64,000 bases of DNA from Rhodamnia argentea (lineage: Eukaryota; Streptophyta; Magnoliopsida; Myrtales; Myrtaceae), in the NCBI RefSeq assembly GCF_020921035.1, contig NC_063151.1, positions 26,666,934 through 26,730,933 of the forward strand, in the 5' to 3' direction. Of this stretch, positions 1 through 11,993 are shown in pieces (the stretch's first letter is position 1; each line of letters begins with the position of its first letter). The translations under genes and the position numbers were made by a program. Under the pieces are notes generated by a model, which was given only the letters and a program-made list of their open reading frames with translations, ran no database searches and was not told the DNA's origin.

Positions 1-650
1 GCATTATCTCAGGAAGAAGAGTTCGATGTGTGCAGGTGCAGCAGAGCGACTGTTTGCCATGTGGGAAGGACGAGCAGGAGGCATTGGAGTTCGAAGTTTA
101 CACTCAGGGGATGTTAAAGATGGAGCTGCGCAACAAGTGGATAGAGCCAGGCACATGTCCCTACGGCGACCACTACCAGTTTGCCCATGCCACTGCCGAG
201 CTGCGACCGGTGATCAGACACCCATGTTCTGAGACTGAGGCCCGCAGGATGTTCCTAGCCGGGTACATGGGTCCCAACGGCCACAGGTACCACTTCCGTC
301 ACTCCCTCAGCGAGCAGGATGATGCTGGCTCAATGTTGATCCTGGTCTCATCGTATTCATTAATTTCCCTCATTGTATTCATTAATTTCCACATTCATTT
401 GGCAATGTACATAAACACTCTTCAAAGAAATTCATCAAACCCCATAATAACTATCCAAAGGATGATAAAAATGGCAAAAGGAAGTGAATCGAAATAAATG
501 TGGCTAATACTCTGTAGGGAGGAGTGCATCCACGTGCTTATATAGATGAGATTAGCCTGAAGAGAGTCTGGATAAAAATTTCTGAGTGCATTGTACTGTA
601 GCTGTCATGTTTAGACATGTTTGGTGTTTCTATTACTGGGATTTAGCATG
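1..650 (+). pseudogene. Decayed CCCH-type zinc-finger gene fragment, copy 1
   Basis: The reading frame from about 30 to 345 resembles the tandem CCCH zinc-finger domain of plant TTP-like RNA-binding proteins: a [16 protein letters not shown]-like lead, then two finger-like blocks ([13 protein letters not shown] and GHRYHFRHS) joined by an ELRPVIRHP linker. In intact family members the fingers are C-x8-C-x5-C-x3-H. Here the first cysteine of finger 1 reads Arg (ELRNKW), its third reads Tyr (DHYQF), and finger 2 has Arg, Gly and Tyr where cysteines are expected, so it could not bind zinc normally. After about 345 the frame continues into AT-rich sequence of no recognisable family. The block is repeated by copy 2 about 640 bp on. 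The 5' end may lie outside the window. The homology call is from memory of the motif. Confidence 0.7.
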
Positions 651-1290
651 TTATTGACCTATGAATGGTTGGTTGAGGTACAGGGACCAACTTAACCGAC
701 CAGGTGGGAAGAAAGAGCAGGAGGCATCGGAGTTTGAAATGTATAGCCAGGGGATGTTCAAGACAGAGCTGGGGAACAAGTGGAAAGAGACAGGCACATG
801 TCCCTACGATGACCACTGTCGGTTCGCCCATGGCATTGCCGAGCTGCATGCAGTGATCAGGCACCCATCAGGCACCCACATTACGAGAATTTCAAGATTT
901 TCCTAGCCAGCTACACAAGTCCCTACGGCCACGGGTACCGCTTCTGTCACTCCCTCACTGAGCAGGAGATGATGCTGGCTCAAGTTGATCTTGGTCTCAT
1001 TGCATTCATTAATTTCCCCATTCATTGGGTAATGTACATAAAAACTCCTCAGAGAAATTGGTCAAACCCACTCAAATGGTAATAAAGATGGTGAAAGTAG
1101 GTAAATCATGCTAAATGTGGTTAATACTCGGTTTTTTGAGTGGAGGGAGGAGTGTGTCCAGGTGCAGACATAGATGAGATTAGCTTGAAAAGAGTCATAT
1201 AAAACTTTCTGATTGGATTTTCTGTCTTTCTGATTTGATTTTTCTGTAGCTGTGATGCCGAGTCGTATTTGGATGTTTCTGTTTCTGGGA
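651..1290 (+). pseudogene. Decayed CCCH-type zinc-finger gene fragment, copy 2
   Basis: This is a second, diverged copy of the block at 1-650. [17 protein letters not shown]-like lead is followed by finger 1 ([14 protein letters not shown]) with its first cysteine replaced by Gly (ELGNKW). The finger 2 remnant around 905-965 (SPYGHGYRFCHSL) is out of frame with finger 1, so at least one frameshift separates them. The downstream non-coding parts also match copy 1 (the aatgtacataaa and gatgagattagc tracts), so the duplication covered the gene end plus its flank. A third partial repeat of the last tract (tttggatgtt...ataaaactttctgattgga) follows at about 1300-1380. No complete product is expected. 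Confidence 0.7.
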
Positions 1291-1380
1291 TTTAGATGAG
1301 ATCGGCCATGCTAAGACGTATTTGGATGTTCGATAAAACTTTCTGATTGGATTTTGCGGTAGTTGTCATGCTGAGACATA

Positions 1381-2090
1381 TTTTTAAAAATTACCGCTTT
1401 AATTAAAATTATTCTAAAATAAACTTGGTGAAAAAATTACCAATGATATATAATTAATAAATAATTTTGTATAAATTATTAATTAAATAAAATAAAATTT
1501 GTAATTTTCTTATCCATGATAAATAATTAATAAATAATTTTTTATTTCAATGATATATAATTAATGATAATTTTATTACCAATTTTATTTTTATGAATAA
1601 TTTTAATTTAATTACAAAAATACAAAATTATTTATTAATTTTATATCTTAGTAAATTATTTAATTAATTATTGATAATTATGTTATCAAAATAAGCTTCA
1701 AAATAAAAAAATTATAAATAAAATAAATGTTATAACTATCAATAATTAAAAAACGTAATTTCGATGATATAATTTTTATAAATAAAATAAATGTTATAAA
1801 ATACAAAATTGGTAAGAAAATTAATATATCATTGGTAATTTTCTTACCAATGATAAATAATTTTTTTTAATTATTGTATTTATATAATTAATTAAAAATA
1901 TTCATAAAATAAGAAATTTTTACCAATTTTAATAATGTTTTTCATAAATCTTCAAAAGAAAAAAATTATACATCATGTTTATAAAAATAAGCTTCAAAAA
2001 AAAAAAAAATAGATATATAATAAATGTCCAAAATATTAATAATTAAAAAAAAGTAAAAAAACGAAATTAAAAAAAAAAGAGGTGGAAGGA
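1381..2090. repeat. Very AT-rich low-complexity block
   Basis: About 700 bp made almost only of A and T, with repeated short words such as ataattaataaataattt, ttaccaatgata and ttatcattggtaa on both strands. It holds no coding frame. Many words recur in inverted form, so the strand could fold, but no clean terminal inverted repeat or target duplication is visible. It separates the CCCH remnants from the promoter side of the glycosyltransferase gene. Confidence 0.75.
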
Positions 2091-2439
2091 GGACTCTTGG
2101 GCTCACTCGGCAGCCCAACTGTCGAGCGAGACGCAAAGTTGTAAATTTTTTTTTAAAAACCTAATTTGGTAAATATATATTTTTGAATTATTTTGGAAAA
2201 AAAATCCGTCCAAATTCAAAACCAAGACGAGTTCTTTGTTGCTGAAGTTTCAAAGCGGCGCCACGTGTTGAAGGGGACAAACGAGAATACCTCCTTAAAC
2301 CCTTCTGCTCTCCTCCTTCTCGGATGCAGCAGCAGACATCCAGATTCGTCAGCAGCTGGCCATTCAAGAAACTGCCGGGGTATTAAATAACGTGTCAAAC
2401 AGTCCGAAATTCGTTTAATCACGCCATTTCAAAATTTGG

Positions 2440-2768
2440 TGGGTATGCAATTGAGTGACGCCTTGGAATCTGGGCGCCCCATTACATAAAGCAGACCACA
2501 TGGTAAACATATTCTCTCTCTCTCTGTGCGACTGCGTGCGCGTGTGGTGTTCATTTCTAATGTCTTGATTGGTGCTAAATCCAGGAATCTCCGCGAGGGC
2601 TGTCTTGATTCTTGAGAACATCACTCCTTGTTTGGGAGAACTTGCTTTTCAGCTAATGCCCATCTGGTAAAAGAGCTGATCTCTTTTGTTGCCCGTTTAA
2701 GAAGGTGATCTTGGTCCTCCTGATCTTGTCCAGGCGCCACGCAATATCGCCTTTCCTGGGTAGTGGCG
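2440..2768 (+). promoter_or_regulatory. Putative 5' leader of the GT14 gene
   Basis: Non-coding stretch just before the GT14 start, with a CT tract (about 2513-2525) of the kind common near plant transcription starts. I see no convincing TATA box, so the transcription start is not placed. Confidence 0.35.
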
Positions 2769-5700
2769 ATGGAGGAAGGGAAGGAAGCCATTGCTGTTAG
2801 AGCAACCCAATCTAACTCTAGGGTTTTGCCATTGCGGGTTCTCCAGTTCTTCGTGTTGTTTCTATTCGTCGCTCTCGGATTCTCCGTTGTTAGCATGTAC
2901 GCTGCGAAATATTTCAATGTTCAAGGTCGAATCCTCGTTGCTCCGGTGGCAGAGTCCAACGTAAGACCTTGCTTTGAAGAGTCCGGTCGGTTGTGGAGTT
3001 GGATTAGGCCACCTTCGGATTTGTTGCATAACATGAACGATTCTGAGCTATTTTGGCGGGCATCCTTCGTGCCACGGGTAAAAACTTACCCATTCAAGAG
3101 AAAACCGAAGATTGCATTTATGTTCCTGACGAAGGGTCCGCTGCCACTGGCACCCCTCTGGGAGAGGTTCTTCAAGGGGAATGAGGACAAGTATTCCATC
3201 TACATCCACTCCCATCCATCTTACCGTGCCGATTTTCCACCAACATCAGTCTTCCACCGGAGACAAATCCCAAGCCAGGTACCAGCAAGCTTTGATATCA
3301 GAGTTCATGTTTCTCCGTTGAGTTGAAGTTTCTTTCTCACCAACAAGCACAGTGAGTTTTTAGCATTCTTCTCCTGTCCACCATAAGAAAGAATATGAAT
3401 TCTCCCTCCTGCAGTTGACAATGCAAAGGCCGTTGAAGTCTTTTTCAGTATATTTGGTTGCGTAAGTTCTAACAATGTGTTGACACTAGGACTATTGCAA
3501 AATGCTGTTTAGTTTCCTATTTCCTTAAGGGTGTTTCAATTTTAGCCTTTCTTGTGGATTCATGGGAATTGTGGTTTATATAGTTGGGAGATGCAGTCGG
3601 TAGTCCATGTTACTGGGGCTCGTCTGCTTCCTGGGACCTCCCTTGTCTTCGTGCTATTAGCTTATACCAGTTCGACGGTCACTAACCTGCATTTTGGATC
3701 ATCTGATTGTGGACCATTTCAATCAGTAGCTAATGCTTGACTTGTTTCCCTGGCCCTGTTGGATCTTTATCTGAAGGATTTGTGCATCTGAAAATGCAGT
3801 GCCTAACTTTTGATTCGTTTTTAATTACAAGAGACCATTTTCCAAATAGAAAAATAAAATATCGCCAGTCTTCTGCTGCTCTTGGTAGAATTCTCTTAAA
3901 AGTGGTAAAATCGAATAAGGAGTAAAGGTAAAAGCTGAACTGGAATATGGTTGGGTTATTTCCCACTTTGGGAGATATTCTGCCTTATTTTTTATGCTCA
4001 TGACTGAAAAGCACAAGTCAAGCGTCCCTTAGAATTTTGGCTGTTAAAGGCTTTATCCTTGATTTGCTTGTAGATACATTCTTGGTAACACTTGCTAAGA
4101 AAGTAAAAGCAGTTACTTTGTCAGAAGACAGGAGTGGAGAAGAGAAGCCCTCAAAAAATAATTCTTCATTATATCTAGAAGGATTGTGTCGTTCATAGTT
4201 GCATCGTAGTTCACGTAATATCAAGGGATGGGTGGATGTACTTTTGAATACGGATAAGAAATTTTAGTTCTAGTATCACAAAGCATTTTGTCTGCTCGAA
4301 AAGCGCTTGCACTTGGTGCATGACCACCTCTTGTAAGTTGTCTTAGAATTGCTCCTGCTTAACAGCGTCGAGATTACTTTTCTCAAGTCTTTCTTTTTCA
4401 AGTTACACAAACTTGGTTGCAATAGGCAAATAATTCACAATAATCAAGATGAGTCTCATTTTTTTATCATGAGAAAGGTTAATGAACTGCCGTAGGTATC
4501 TCATTTTCATTTGAACCTCTGAAATGACTCTGCATACAGGTCTATTGAGACATAGATGGTATGACTAAGATTATTTTTATTGATACTGGCAGTATAATAG
4601 CATATATCTTGGCAAGGGATGCGCCGCTTGTCTTTGGTTTATAATGATTCTTGACGATATTATTTAATAAAATAGAAGAATAATCTGTTTTTACCCCTAT
4701 ATACTTTGGTTTAAGATGGCTCATGTGCAATGATAGATCGCTTCACTTGCTGGTTTCTTTTGTATTTCTCAGTTTAAGTACCTTTTTCACCTTTTTTGTA
4801 ATCGTAATCTGGCATAGCAAATACAAGAAGATGATTTTCTCCCTTATCTTGAGCTGCCTTCTGACTGTTAAACCAAACATGTCAATATATATTTAGATTA
4901 TCAAGTTATCTCGTGGGTTATTTACATTTTTTTGTTAAGCTCCTCCTACTTTTAAGTGTAATTATCTTCATCATTCAAGATTATGACTTTTGAAGCTTCG
5001 TTGAAAGGTTGCTCCATGACATATGGTTATCCTAAAAAATTGAATATGGTGCCATGTGCCGAAGCCATTCTCAAGAAACTCGCTGTCTTTTTTTTTTTAT
5101 ATTGTTCTTGCCAGCTGATAACCACATGTAGGATGAAATTCTCGACCTTTTTGAATGGGGAGTTCTCATATTCTTATCACCTTAAATATTTACCGCGCAG
5201 GTAGCAGAGTGGGGGATGATGAGTATGTGCGATGCTGAGAGGAGACTCTTGGCTAATGCGCTTCTCGATATATCTAACGAATGGTTTGTCCTGCTGTCTG
5301 AATCCTGCATTCCTCTACAAAACTTCAGCATCATCTATCTTTACCTATTGAGGTCCAGGTACAGCTTCGTGGGCTCGTTCGACGAACCTGGGCCTTATGG
5401 AAGAGGTCGCTATGACGAACATATGGCCCCTGAGGTCAACCTCACTCAGTGGCGTAAAGGCGCTCAGTGGTTCGAAGTAAACAGAAAACTTGCTTTAGAC
5501 ATAGTTGTAGACACCAAGTACTACCCCAAGTTCAGAGATTTCTGTAGACCGGCTTGTTATGTGGATGAACATTACTTTCCCACGATGTTGTCAATTCAGT
5601 CCCCTCATCTTTTGGCAAATCGGACCCTCACTTGGGTGGACTGGTCGAGGGGTGGCGCTCACCCTGCTACATTCGGGAAGGCCGATATAACCGAAGAGTT

Positions 5701-5845
5701 CTTCAAGAAGAAAATTACTGAGCGTGGCACATGCTTTTACAATAACCAACCTTCTTCACTGTGTTTTCTCTTCGCCAGAAAGTTTGCTCCCAGTGCTTTA
5801 GAACCCCTTCTTGATCTCGCAGCATCAAAAGTTTTTGGCTTTTGA
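2769..5845 (+). CDS. Core-2/I-branching beta-1,6-N-acetylglucosaminyltransferase-like protein (GT14, DUF266)
   Basis: Two exons, 2769-3278 and 5201-5845, joined by a 1.9-kb GT-AG intron in phase 0, give 384 residues, about the usual size of plant GT14 (BC10-like) proteins. I chose the ATG at 2769; an in-frame GTG lies two codons upstream. Residues 23-44 form one hydrophobic segment near the N-terminus, as in a type II Golgi membrane enzyme. The luminal part carries family blocks: KIAFMFLTKGPLPLAPLWE, YSIYIHSHP, the exon junction SQ/VAEWG, NEWFVLLSESCIPL, EHYFPTMLS and LTWVDWSRGGAHPA. The family is thought to add sugar branches to wall or arabinogalactan glycans; the acceptor of this protein is unknown. 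It converges with the IAR3-like gene downstream. Confidence 0.93.
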
Positions 5846-6474
5846 TGGATGCTCTAGACTAACGAGACAGATATAGAAATTTGTCTACCAGTAGAAGTTC
5901 TATACTTTATAAGCTGAGTCATTGATGGCTACAAGTCCATTGTATTAGTATCAAAATTGAGAGGCTGTTTTGTATGTTGCAAGTATTCTTGATGTACATA
6001 GGTTAGAAAGAAGGTAGCATCTTGGCTTACCTTGGATTTTGGTTCTATATCAGATTTATATTCACGACCCTCATGTTGGAGGAAACACAATGTGCAATGA
6101 GATCTTGATGATACAGAATAGGATTGTTTGCATCTTCTGGGTACGGCAATGTTGTTCCTTAATCTTACAGGTCAATTGGATTAACCAAAAGGCTCCTGGA
6201 ACAATCAGTGGTTGAGGGAATACATTTCGGAATCTGCATTTGATTTACAGTTTGTTAAGACTGAATTAGCTGGAATGCTCGAGGAAAACTGTTGTATAAT
6301 GTTGATGGGAGATTTTCCTCCGATTATGATTCTCTTTGGAAATCCAGAATGAACTTCCAGAAGATCTGCAAGTGAATATTTCCATATATACATGGCTGTC
6401 CACGGAGAAATTGCGGACGTGAAATTTGGGAATAGTATTCTTCATCAATTGTTCATATAATCCAGTGATCATCC

Positions 6475-8500
6475 TTACAATTCATCGTGGCCCCCTCCCT
6501 CAGCAGACAGGAACTTTCGATGTTGATCAAGAAGATAACTAATAGCCATAGATGCATGAAGCGCAGAACCATATGGAAGTCCGTCTTCATTTATCTGGAA
6601 CAGGGGTGAGTGCACCCACTCGTAGCGTTCGCTTTTATTGTCCCCTACTCCGAGGAAGAAGAAGTATCCGGGTATCACCTCCTGGTAAAAGGAGAAGTCC
6701 TCTGATCCCATCAATGGCTGCATATCGTTGATTTTATGAGAGCCAAGCAATTCGCCGGCGACTTTCTCGAAGTGCTTATGCAAGTGTTCGTCGTTTATGG
6801 TCGTTGGGAAGAAGGGCTTTTCTTCTGAAAAGAAATGAACGGTGGCATGGCACCTCTGAACAGCGGCTTGCCTGGTTACAACCTGGAAAGGCCAAACAGA
6901 TCAATTTTGTCGCAGTATGATCGATGCAAGAATTGGAGTAAATATGGCAAAAAAACAGTCATTAACGCCTCAGTTGAAAAAGTAGGAGCAGCATGCTTCT
7001 GAAATTTAGAAGACTGAAGATGTCAGTTGCATTGCTAAATAGGGTGTGGGGTGCTATACCTCTTCAATTCGCTGCTTTAGATGCGTAAAGCTCTCTTTTG
7101 AGAAGGCTCGAAAGGTGCCGCCAATGGTAACAGAATCCGGAATGACATTATATGCTCCTCCGCCTTGGAATTTTGCAACTGTCACAACCTGGAAATGCGC
7201 CGATAGCATCACACGAAAGTTTGAATATCTAGAACTGAGAATCGGATCAGCCATGCTTTCGGTTAATTCCAAGAAAAATATCCAGAATTTCCTTCTACTT
7301 TTTTAAGTAGACAGAAGTCAATTGAAAGTCGTTCGTCAACATTAAACAGGACAACATCTTCACAAATAGATTCGTTGAAGTACCTGAGAGTCCAGAGGAT
7401 CGGCTTCCCGCGAAATGAGATGTTGTAAGCTAACAACCACACTAGATGCTGCAAGTATAGGATCTATCGAGTGCTGAGGAATTGCAGCGTGACCACCTTT
7501 TCCACTTATGACCGCTTCGAAGAAACCGCTCCCGGCCAAAAGAGGGCCAGGCCTTGAAGCCACTACACCAACAGGCAAATGAGGTGCAACATGTAGCCCA
7601 AAAATAGCATCTACATTCTCGAGCGCCCCGGCCTCAATCATCTTTTTGGCTCCTCCACCACCCTCTTCCGCCGGCTGAAAGACAAGTACCACCGTGCCCT
7701 GGTAACGTAAAATGTACGCATGATATAGTGTTAAGATTAACTAAGACAGAGGCACCGATCTACATGATTCAACTGTAATGATACGAGTAAATAAAATGAA
7801 GGCCTAAAAAGATGTAAAAGATGAACTATGGAGCCCTCGGAGCTCTAGAATACTTGATTAGAAAAATTCAAACAGTCGACCCCATTTAGGGCAATAAGTC
7901 TAAATTCGTTTTTGTTGTTGTTGGTGTTGCAAATCTGAAAAAGAGATGACTTAAATACGTTTGATGGGTTGACACTGCAAGAAATCTCTCTGTGGCCAGC
8001 CCCAAGACGGAACCATTTTGCTTGCTGTTTCTCAATGAAACCATCGAACATAGATTATGAGCCAACTTACGAGTCAGGTCAATTCAGTATCATCCTAACT
8101 CACTGAACACTGATCTTTTTAAGCAACGAAGCCAGGGTGCCCTATCACAAAAGAAGTGTGTAAAACTTACTCGTATCTCTTCCTGATGCTCTCGAAGGAT
8201 CTTCGCAGCACCAAGAAGCATTGCGACGTGAGCATCATGCCCACAAGCATGCATTTTCCCAGGAACTTTGCTCTTGTGCTCCCACTCCACCATTTCCTAT
8301 TCAAGGACAAAAGCACCGGTGCAAATTTAACCAATAACCATCATAAGCCATCCAATCATTGCTCTAAGCAAACAGAATTCACGCGCTGTGTGCAAATTTT
8401 TATGTCCTCAAAACTTCAGCTGCTCATAGAAAAGAAAAGGTGCTTGACAGAGACCCAAAGTAGGACCAACTTTCATAAAGTTTTCTTTCTCAACCATTTC

Positions 8501-8548
<48 letters not shown>

Positions 8549-9124
8549 ACCCCACCCAACCACCCCACCACCACCACCACCACCACCACCACCACCACCA
8601 CCTCCCCCCGGGGGCGGCCCCCCCCACACACACACACACACAAAAAATGCAACCTCTAGCCTTTCTAATGACCAAGTGTAAATCCACAAGAACACCAATA
8701 GCCAAACTAAAAAAGAAGAGCACAGCGTAGCAGAAGGAGCAGAAGGAAACACGGTTAACTGAACCTGCAAGAGAAGAGCGTCCATGTCAGCCCTTAAAGC
8801 GACGAAAGGAGGCTTGCCAGTCCCAATGAAGCCAACAACTCCAGTTACAGCAAGCGGGTGCTTGTATCGAATCCCCATTTTGTCTAATTCAGATCTTATC
8901 AGCTTGCTGGTCTCAAACTCTTCGTAGCCCAATTCAGGGTTCTCGTGTATCTTCCTCCTAATGCCAATCATCCACTCGGAAAAATCTCGGCTTTTGGCGA
9001 AATCGAGCAACTTTTGGGATTGTTCCGGCGATCCATTTGAGCTCACCGAAGAATCGGATGAGTGGCAAGTCGCGCACAACTGGGCAAGAAGAATAACCAA
9101 GCAGACCCACCTTGGAATATCCAT
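6475..9124 (-). CDS. IAR3: IAA-amino acid hydrolase, ILR1/IAR3 type (M20D metallopeptidase), ER-retained
   Basis: Five exons on the minus strand, 9124-8765, 8296-8171, 7698-7384, 7188-7060 and 6882-6475, all meeting in phase 0, encode 445 residues, the usual family length. It should release free auxin (or jasmonate-type hormone) from amino-acid conjugates in the ER lumen. Residues 1-22 look like a signal peptide ([16 protein letters not shown]...) and the protein ends in HDEL, an ER-retrieval signal. The metal site is complete: HACGHDAH (Cys138, His140), PAEEGGGG (Glu174), FGLHVAP (His198) and WVHSPLF (His401). The dimerisation domain follows ([13 protein letters not shown]). Its neighbour is the GT14 gene, as IAR3 is next to a GT14 gene in Arabidopsis by my recollection, so IAR3 is preferred over other ILR1-like names. 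Intron 1 holds a large microsatellite. Confidence 0.95.
8502..8642. repeat. Compound microsatellite in intron 1 of the IAR3-like gene
   Basis: An (AC)n run of about 44 bp is followed by CCACCC-type spacers, an (ACC)n run of about 35 bp, a C-rich/G-rich patch (ccccccgggggcggcccccc) and a second (CA)n run. It lies wholly inside the intron between 8764 and 8297. Open reading frames crossing it translate to poly-Val-Cys or poly-Gly and are artefacts. Confidence 0.95.
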
Positions 9125-11993
9125 GGTTGTTGTAAAAAAGAAGAGTCTTTCCTTTTTTCCCCCTTCCAGAGAGGTGAGAGCGTTGGAAGGAAGTGGAGGA
9201 ATCAAATGAGAAGAGAGTTGAGCTTTCGAAGAAGGATCAGGACAAGCGGACAAGTCTGCATTTAAAGACTTTTGTTTTCAATTTTTTTCACTCTTTTGGG
9301 CGTTTGGACCAGTGATATTGAAGCAATTGAAGAAGAGAGAGAGAGAGAGAGCGAATTGTATATGAGACGTGATGAAATCGAACACGAACCCCGAAGGAGA
9401 GTAGGTTTTCTAGTGCGAACAAAAAGAAGTGCATGATCATCACCAAAATTACAGAAACTGATCTCTTCATAAGGAACGGAGCCGAATGCCTAGATTAGGT
9501 GCGCAACGTTGATTTGGTCACTCACTCGCATTTCGGCGCATGTCTTACTTAGTCAATAAAATCGATAAAATATTTTGCACGTTCTACTTAGAACGGCACG
9601 TCGCATAGTAAAAAATGAGTATTTTTCTGTAGTTGATTGATATATGTGAAAGGAACCGTGCCATGATACATATTACCATAATCGCAAGTCATCCAAAAAC
9701 CTTCGGAAGACGATTTTATTTTTCTCGATGAACTCACGAACTCGTGTTTTCCACGTCCTCAACTCACGTCCACCATGCATTCGAACCCAAGATATTCTAT
9801 CGTCTCAGGACTTGCGGAAGTCTTCAATCACAAACGTGCTGGATTTCATTTTAGCACGTGTCGTTGAAAGACCAACCAAAAACGAAACGTGGTACTACAA
9901 GTACAAAGCGAAACCGCCCACGGCCCTGTCGGGAAAGTGGGGGAAAGGGAAGCCAAGAGAAGAGCCAGTGATGGCTCGACGGGACACGACTGGCTGGCAT
10001 GGTGTTTCCGATCAAGAATCGACACCACCTATTCAAGTCAAACCCAATCTTCTCAGTGACGTAAATTTATTCATAAGCACTTTCGCAAAATCGCAATTAA
10101 GTTTCGAGGATCTGTACGCCTTCATGTGGATGGTGACTTTGAGTCCACCATGAATTGTCCTTTTGCATTCTGCGATTATTTAATAAAACACGATAGAGCA
10201 TGCGCATAAGGTTTAAATTTTTTTTTAAAAGGAAAGCGGTCCTTAGTTGACGCTGCATTGGGATTAAAGTATGGAATTTTGTCTTTTGTTTGGAAAATAT
10301 GGAAAAAAAAAAAGACGTACAAAACGAAAGGATATCGATGCTACATTGAACGGTATGCTACAATGATTGCGTTCATTCGGATTCCTACATGTTAGTAAAT
10401 ACACCTTATAACTAGTTTGGGCGGGCCCGATTCGATGTGAGGCCGAGAGTTCTTATCTTTTTTTGTTTTTTGAAAAGAATCGCTAGAAAACCTTAGATTA
10501 TATTCACCATGACACATTCATTTAAAATTTTTTTTTTCCCATGAGACTAAAATTCTCAAACTCGTATAGGCATCAACACATTTACCCACAATCAAAATTT
10601 CGCCAATGAATACCGTTGAAAATCTATTTACATGAACGACGTAAGGCAAACGGTATTGATATGACGCTCACATGGCTTTAGTAAAAATAAAGATGACACC
10701 GTTTTGGATAGAATATCAATTGATGGTGTCTTCACAAAGGGTAAATGCGTCATTGCAAGTTTACGATTTTTTATGTCGCAAATGCAAACATGTCACGATA
10801 GGTAGCTTGGAATTTTTTATGTAATAAAAAAAATTCAGGGTAAACGTGTCATAATGGCGCTGAACAAGTATGTGTAACCGTCAATTTCTATGGTAGGGAA
10901 CTCGATAGAGCAATCACAGAAAAAGTTGTTTGTTACATTTTCTAAAGGTCAAAACAAACAAACAAACAAACAAACAACCATGATTTTAGCCTGGAAAGAA
11001 GATTATCTCTTCATGGGCTGCATGCCTGTTTGCTCTGTAAAGCTGGCGGGGACAGGCCCATGGGCTATGAGACCCGTGAGACTCACGATTAGTTTTGATT
11101 GCTCTATAAGCAAGCACCCTCTTCTTTTGGTAATCAGCGTGGCAACTCTCTCTGAAAAAATCAGAAATCAAGAACACAAGCGCTGCACATGCATAAATAT
11201 CGAAGACAACCCTTTTCGCCATTACAGAAATTCTGCCTCTACTGTCTGATTCATAGGCAGTCGCAGGTGTTCAAGTCTTCTTTCTTGTATGCTTCTCACT
11301 GAAAGGCACTTTGTGTGTGTGTGTGTGTGTTTTTTTTTTTTTTTGTGGCCGTTTCGTTGTGTCCTCACTGTGTTGTTTTCTCTGTTCTTTTGATGTGTTT
11401 TTACAATGCGCCCTATTCGTTGACTTCCTTTTGGCATTTGCCGTCGGGGTTCTGTAAATTCCTCTGTTCTTCTTACCGTATCAGTGTTGGGCATGTTGGT
11501 TGAGCATCTCATCTCATGAGAAGTCGTATAAAGAGGGGAGCTTTTTGTTGTGTTCTTGTTGGTTAAGCATCTCGGTTCACGTAAGAGTTATGTCGGTTTA
11601 AGACTTTATTGTGGTACTTGTGAGTTGTGCGTCTCATCTCGTGAAAAGCCGCGCACCGAATTGGGACTTTGTTGGGTTTTGCGTCTTGATTTGTTCTTAT
11701 TCTCCTTGTGTTTATCGAATGAACCTGTGGCAGTGCGGCTTCGTTTGGATGCACCTCAATTTCAGCTTCTAGGTTATCGCTCGAACCCTAGTTCAGTTAG
11801 TTGTCGATTGTGCTTTCGCCTTTTTGATTACCTGATGCTCGTCGAACTTCTTTTATTTGTGTTGTCGACAGAGAATTTTGATTCTAAATTCTGACGTGCT
11901 TATTATCACATTAGTTTGCAAAGTTCCCATAAATTGTCATGTGATCCAATCTGATTGTGGGTATTGGTTGCTTTCTTTCATGAAGTAATATAA
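9125..11993. other. Intergenic region between IAR3-like and F-box genes
   Basis: About 2.9 kb without a supported gene. It holds the promoter side of the IAR3-like gene (a GA tract near 9333-9352), AT-rich sequence, an (AAAC)n run at about 10953-10978, a (TG)n run followed by T14 at about 11311-11344, and probably the leader of the F-box gene. Near 11490-11660 the phrase catctcatctcatgagaag recurs in diverged form (cgtctcatctcgtgaaaag). No domain could be recognised in its longer reading frames. Confidence 0.6.
9331..9352. repeat. (GA)n microsatellite
   Basis: A pure GA dinucleotide run about 200 bp upstream of the IAR3-like start; on the coding strand it is a CT tract, typical of plant promoters and leaders. 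Confidence 0.9.

Noticed and set aside
8408-8764. Extension of IAR3-like exon 1 through poly-Val-Cys and poly-Gly
   Set aside because: It is intron sequence crossing the microsatellite; the donor at 8764-8763 and the next exon restore the family sequence.
9728-10153. Plus-strand frame of 141 codons between IAR3-like and F-box genes
   Set aside because: No recognisable domain, no visible promoter, low-information composition.
10895-11120. Inverted words gatagagcaatca / tgattgctctata as possible transposon ends
   Set aside because: Only about 13 bp match, with no target duplication and no similar inner structure.
11550-11894. Plus-strand frame of 114 codons before the F-box gene
   Set aside because: It lies in a probable 5' leader and resembles no protein.
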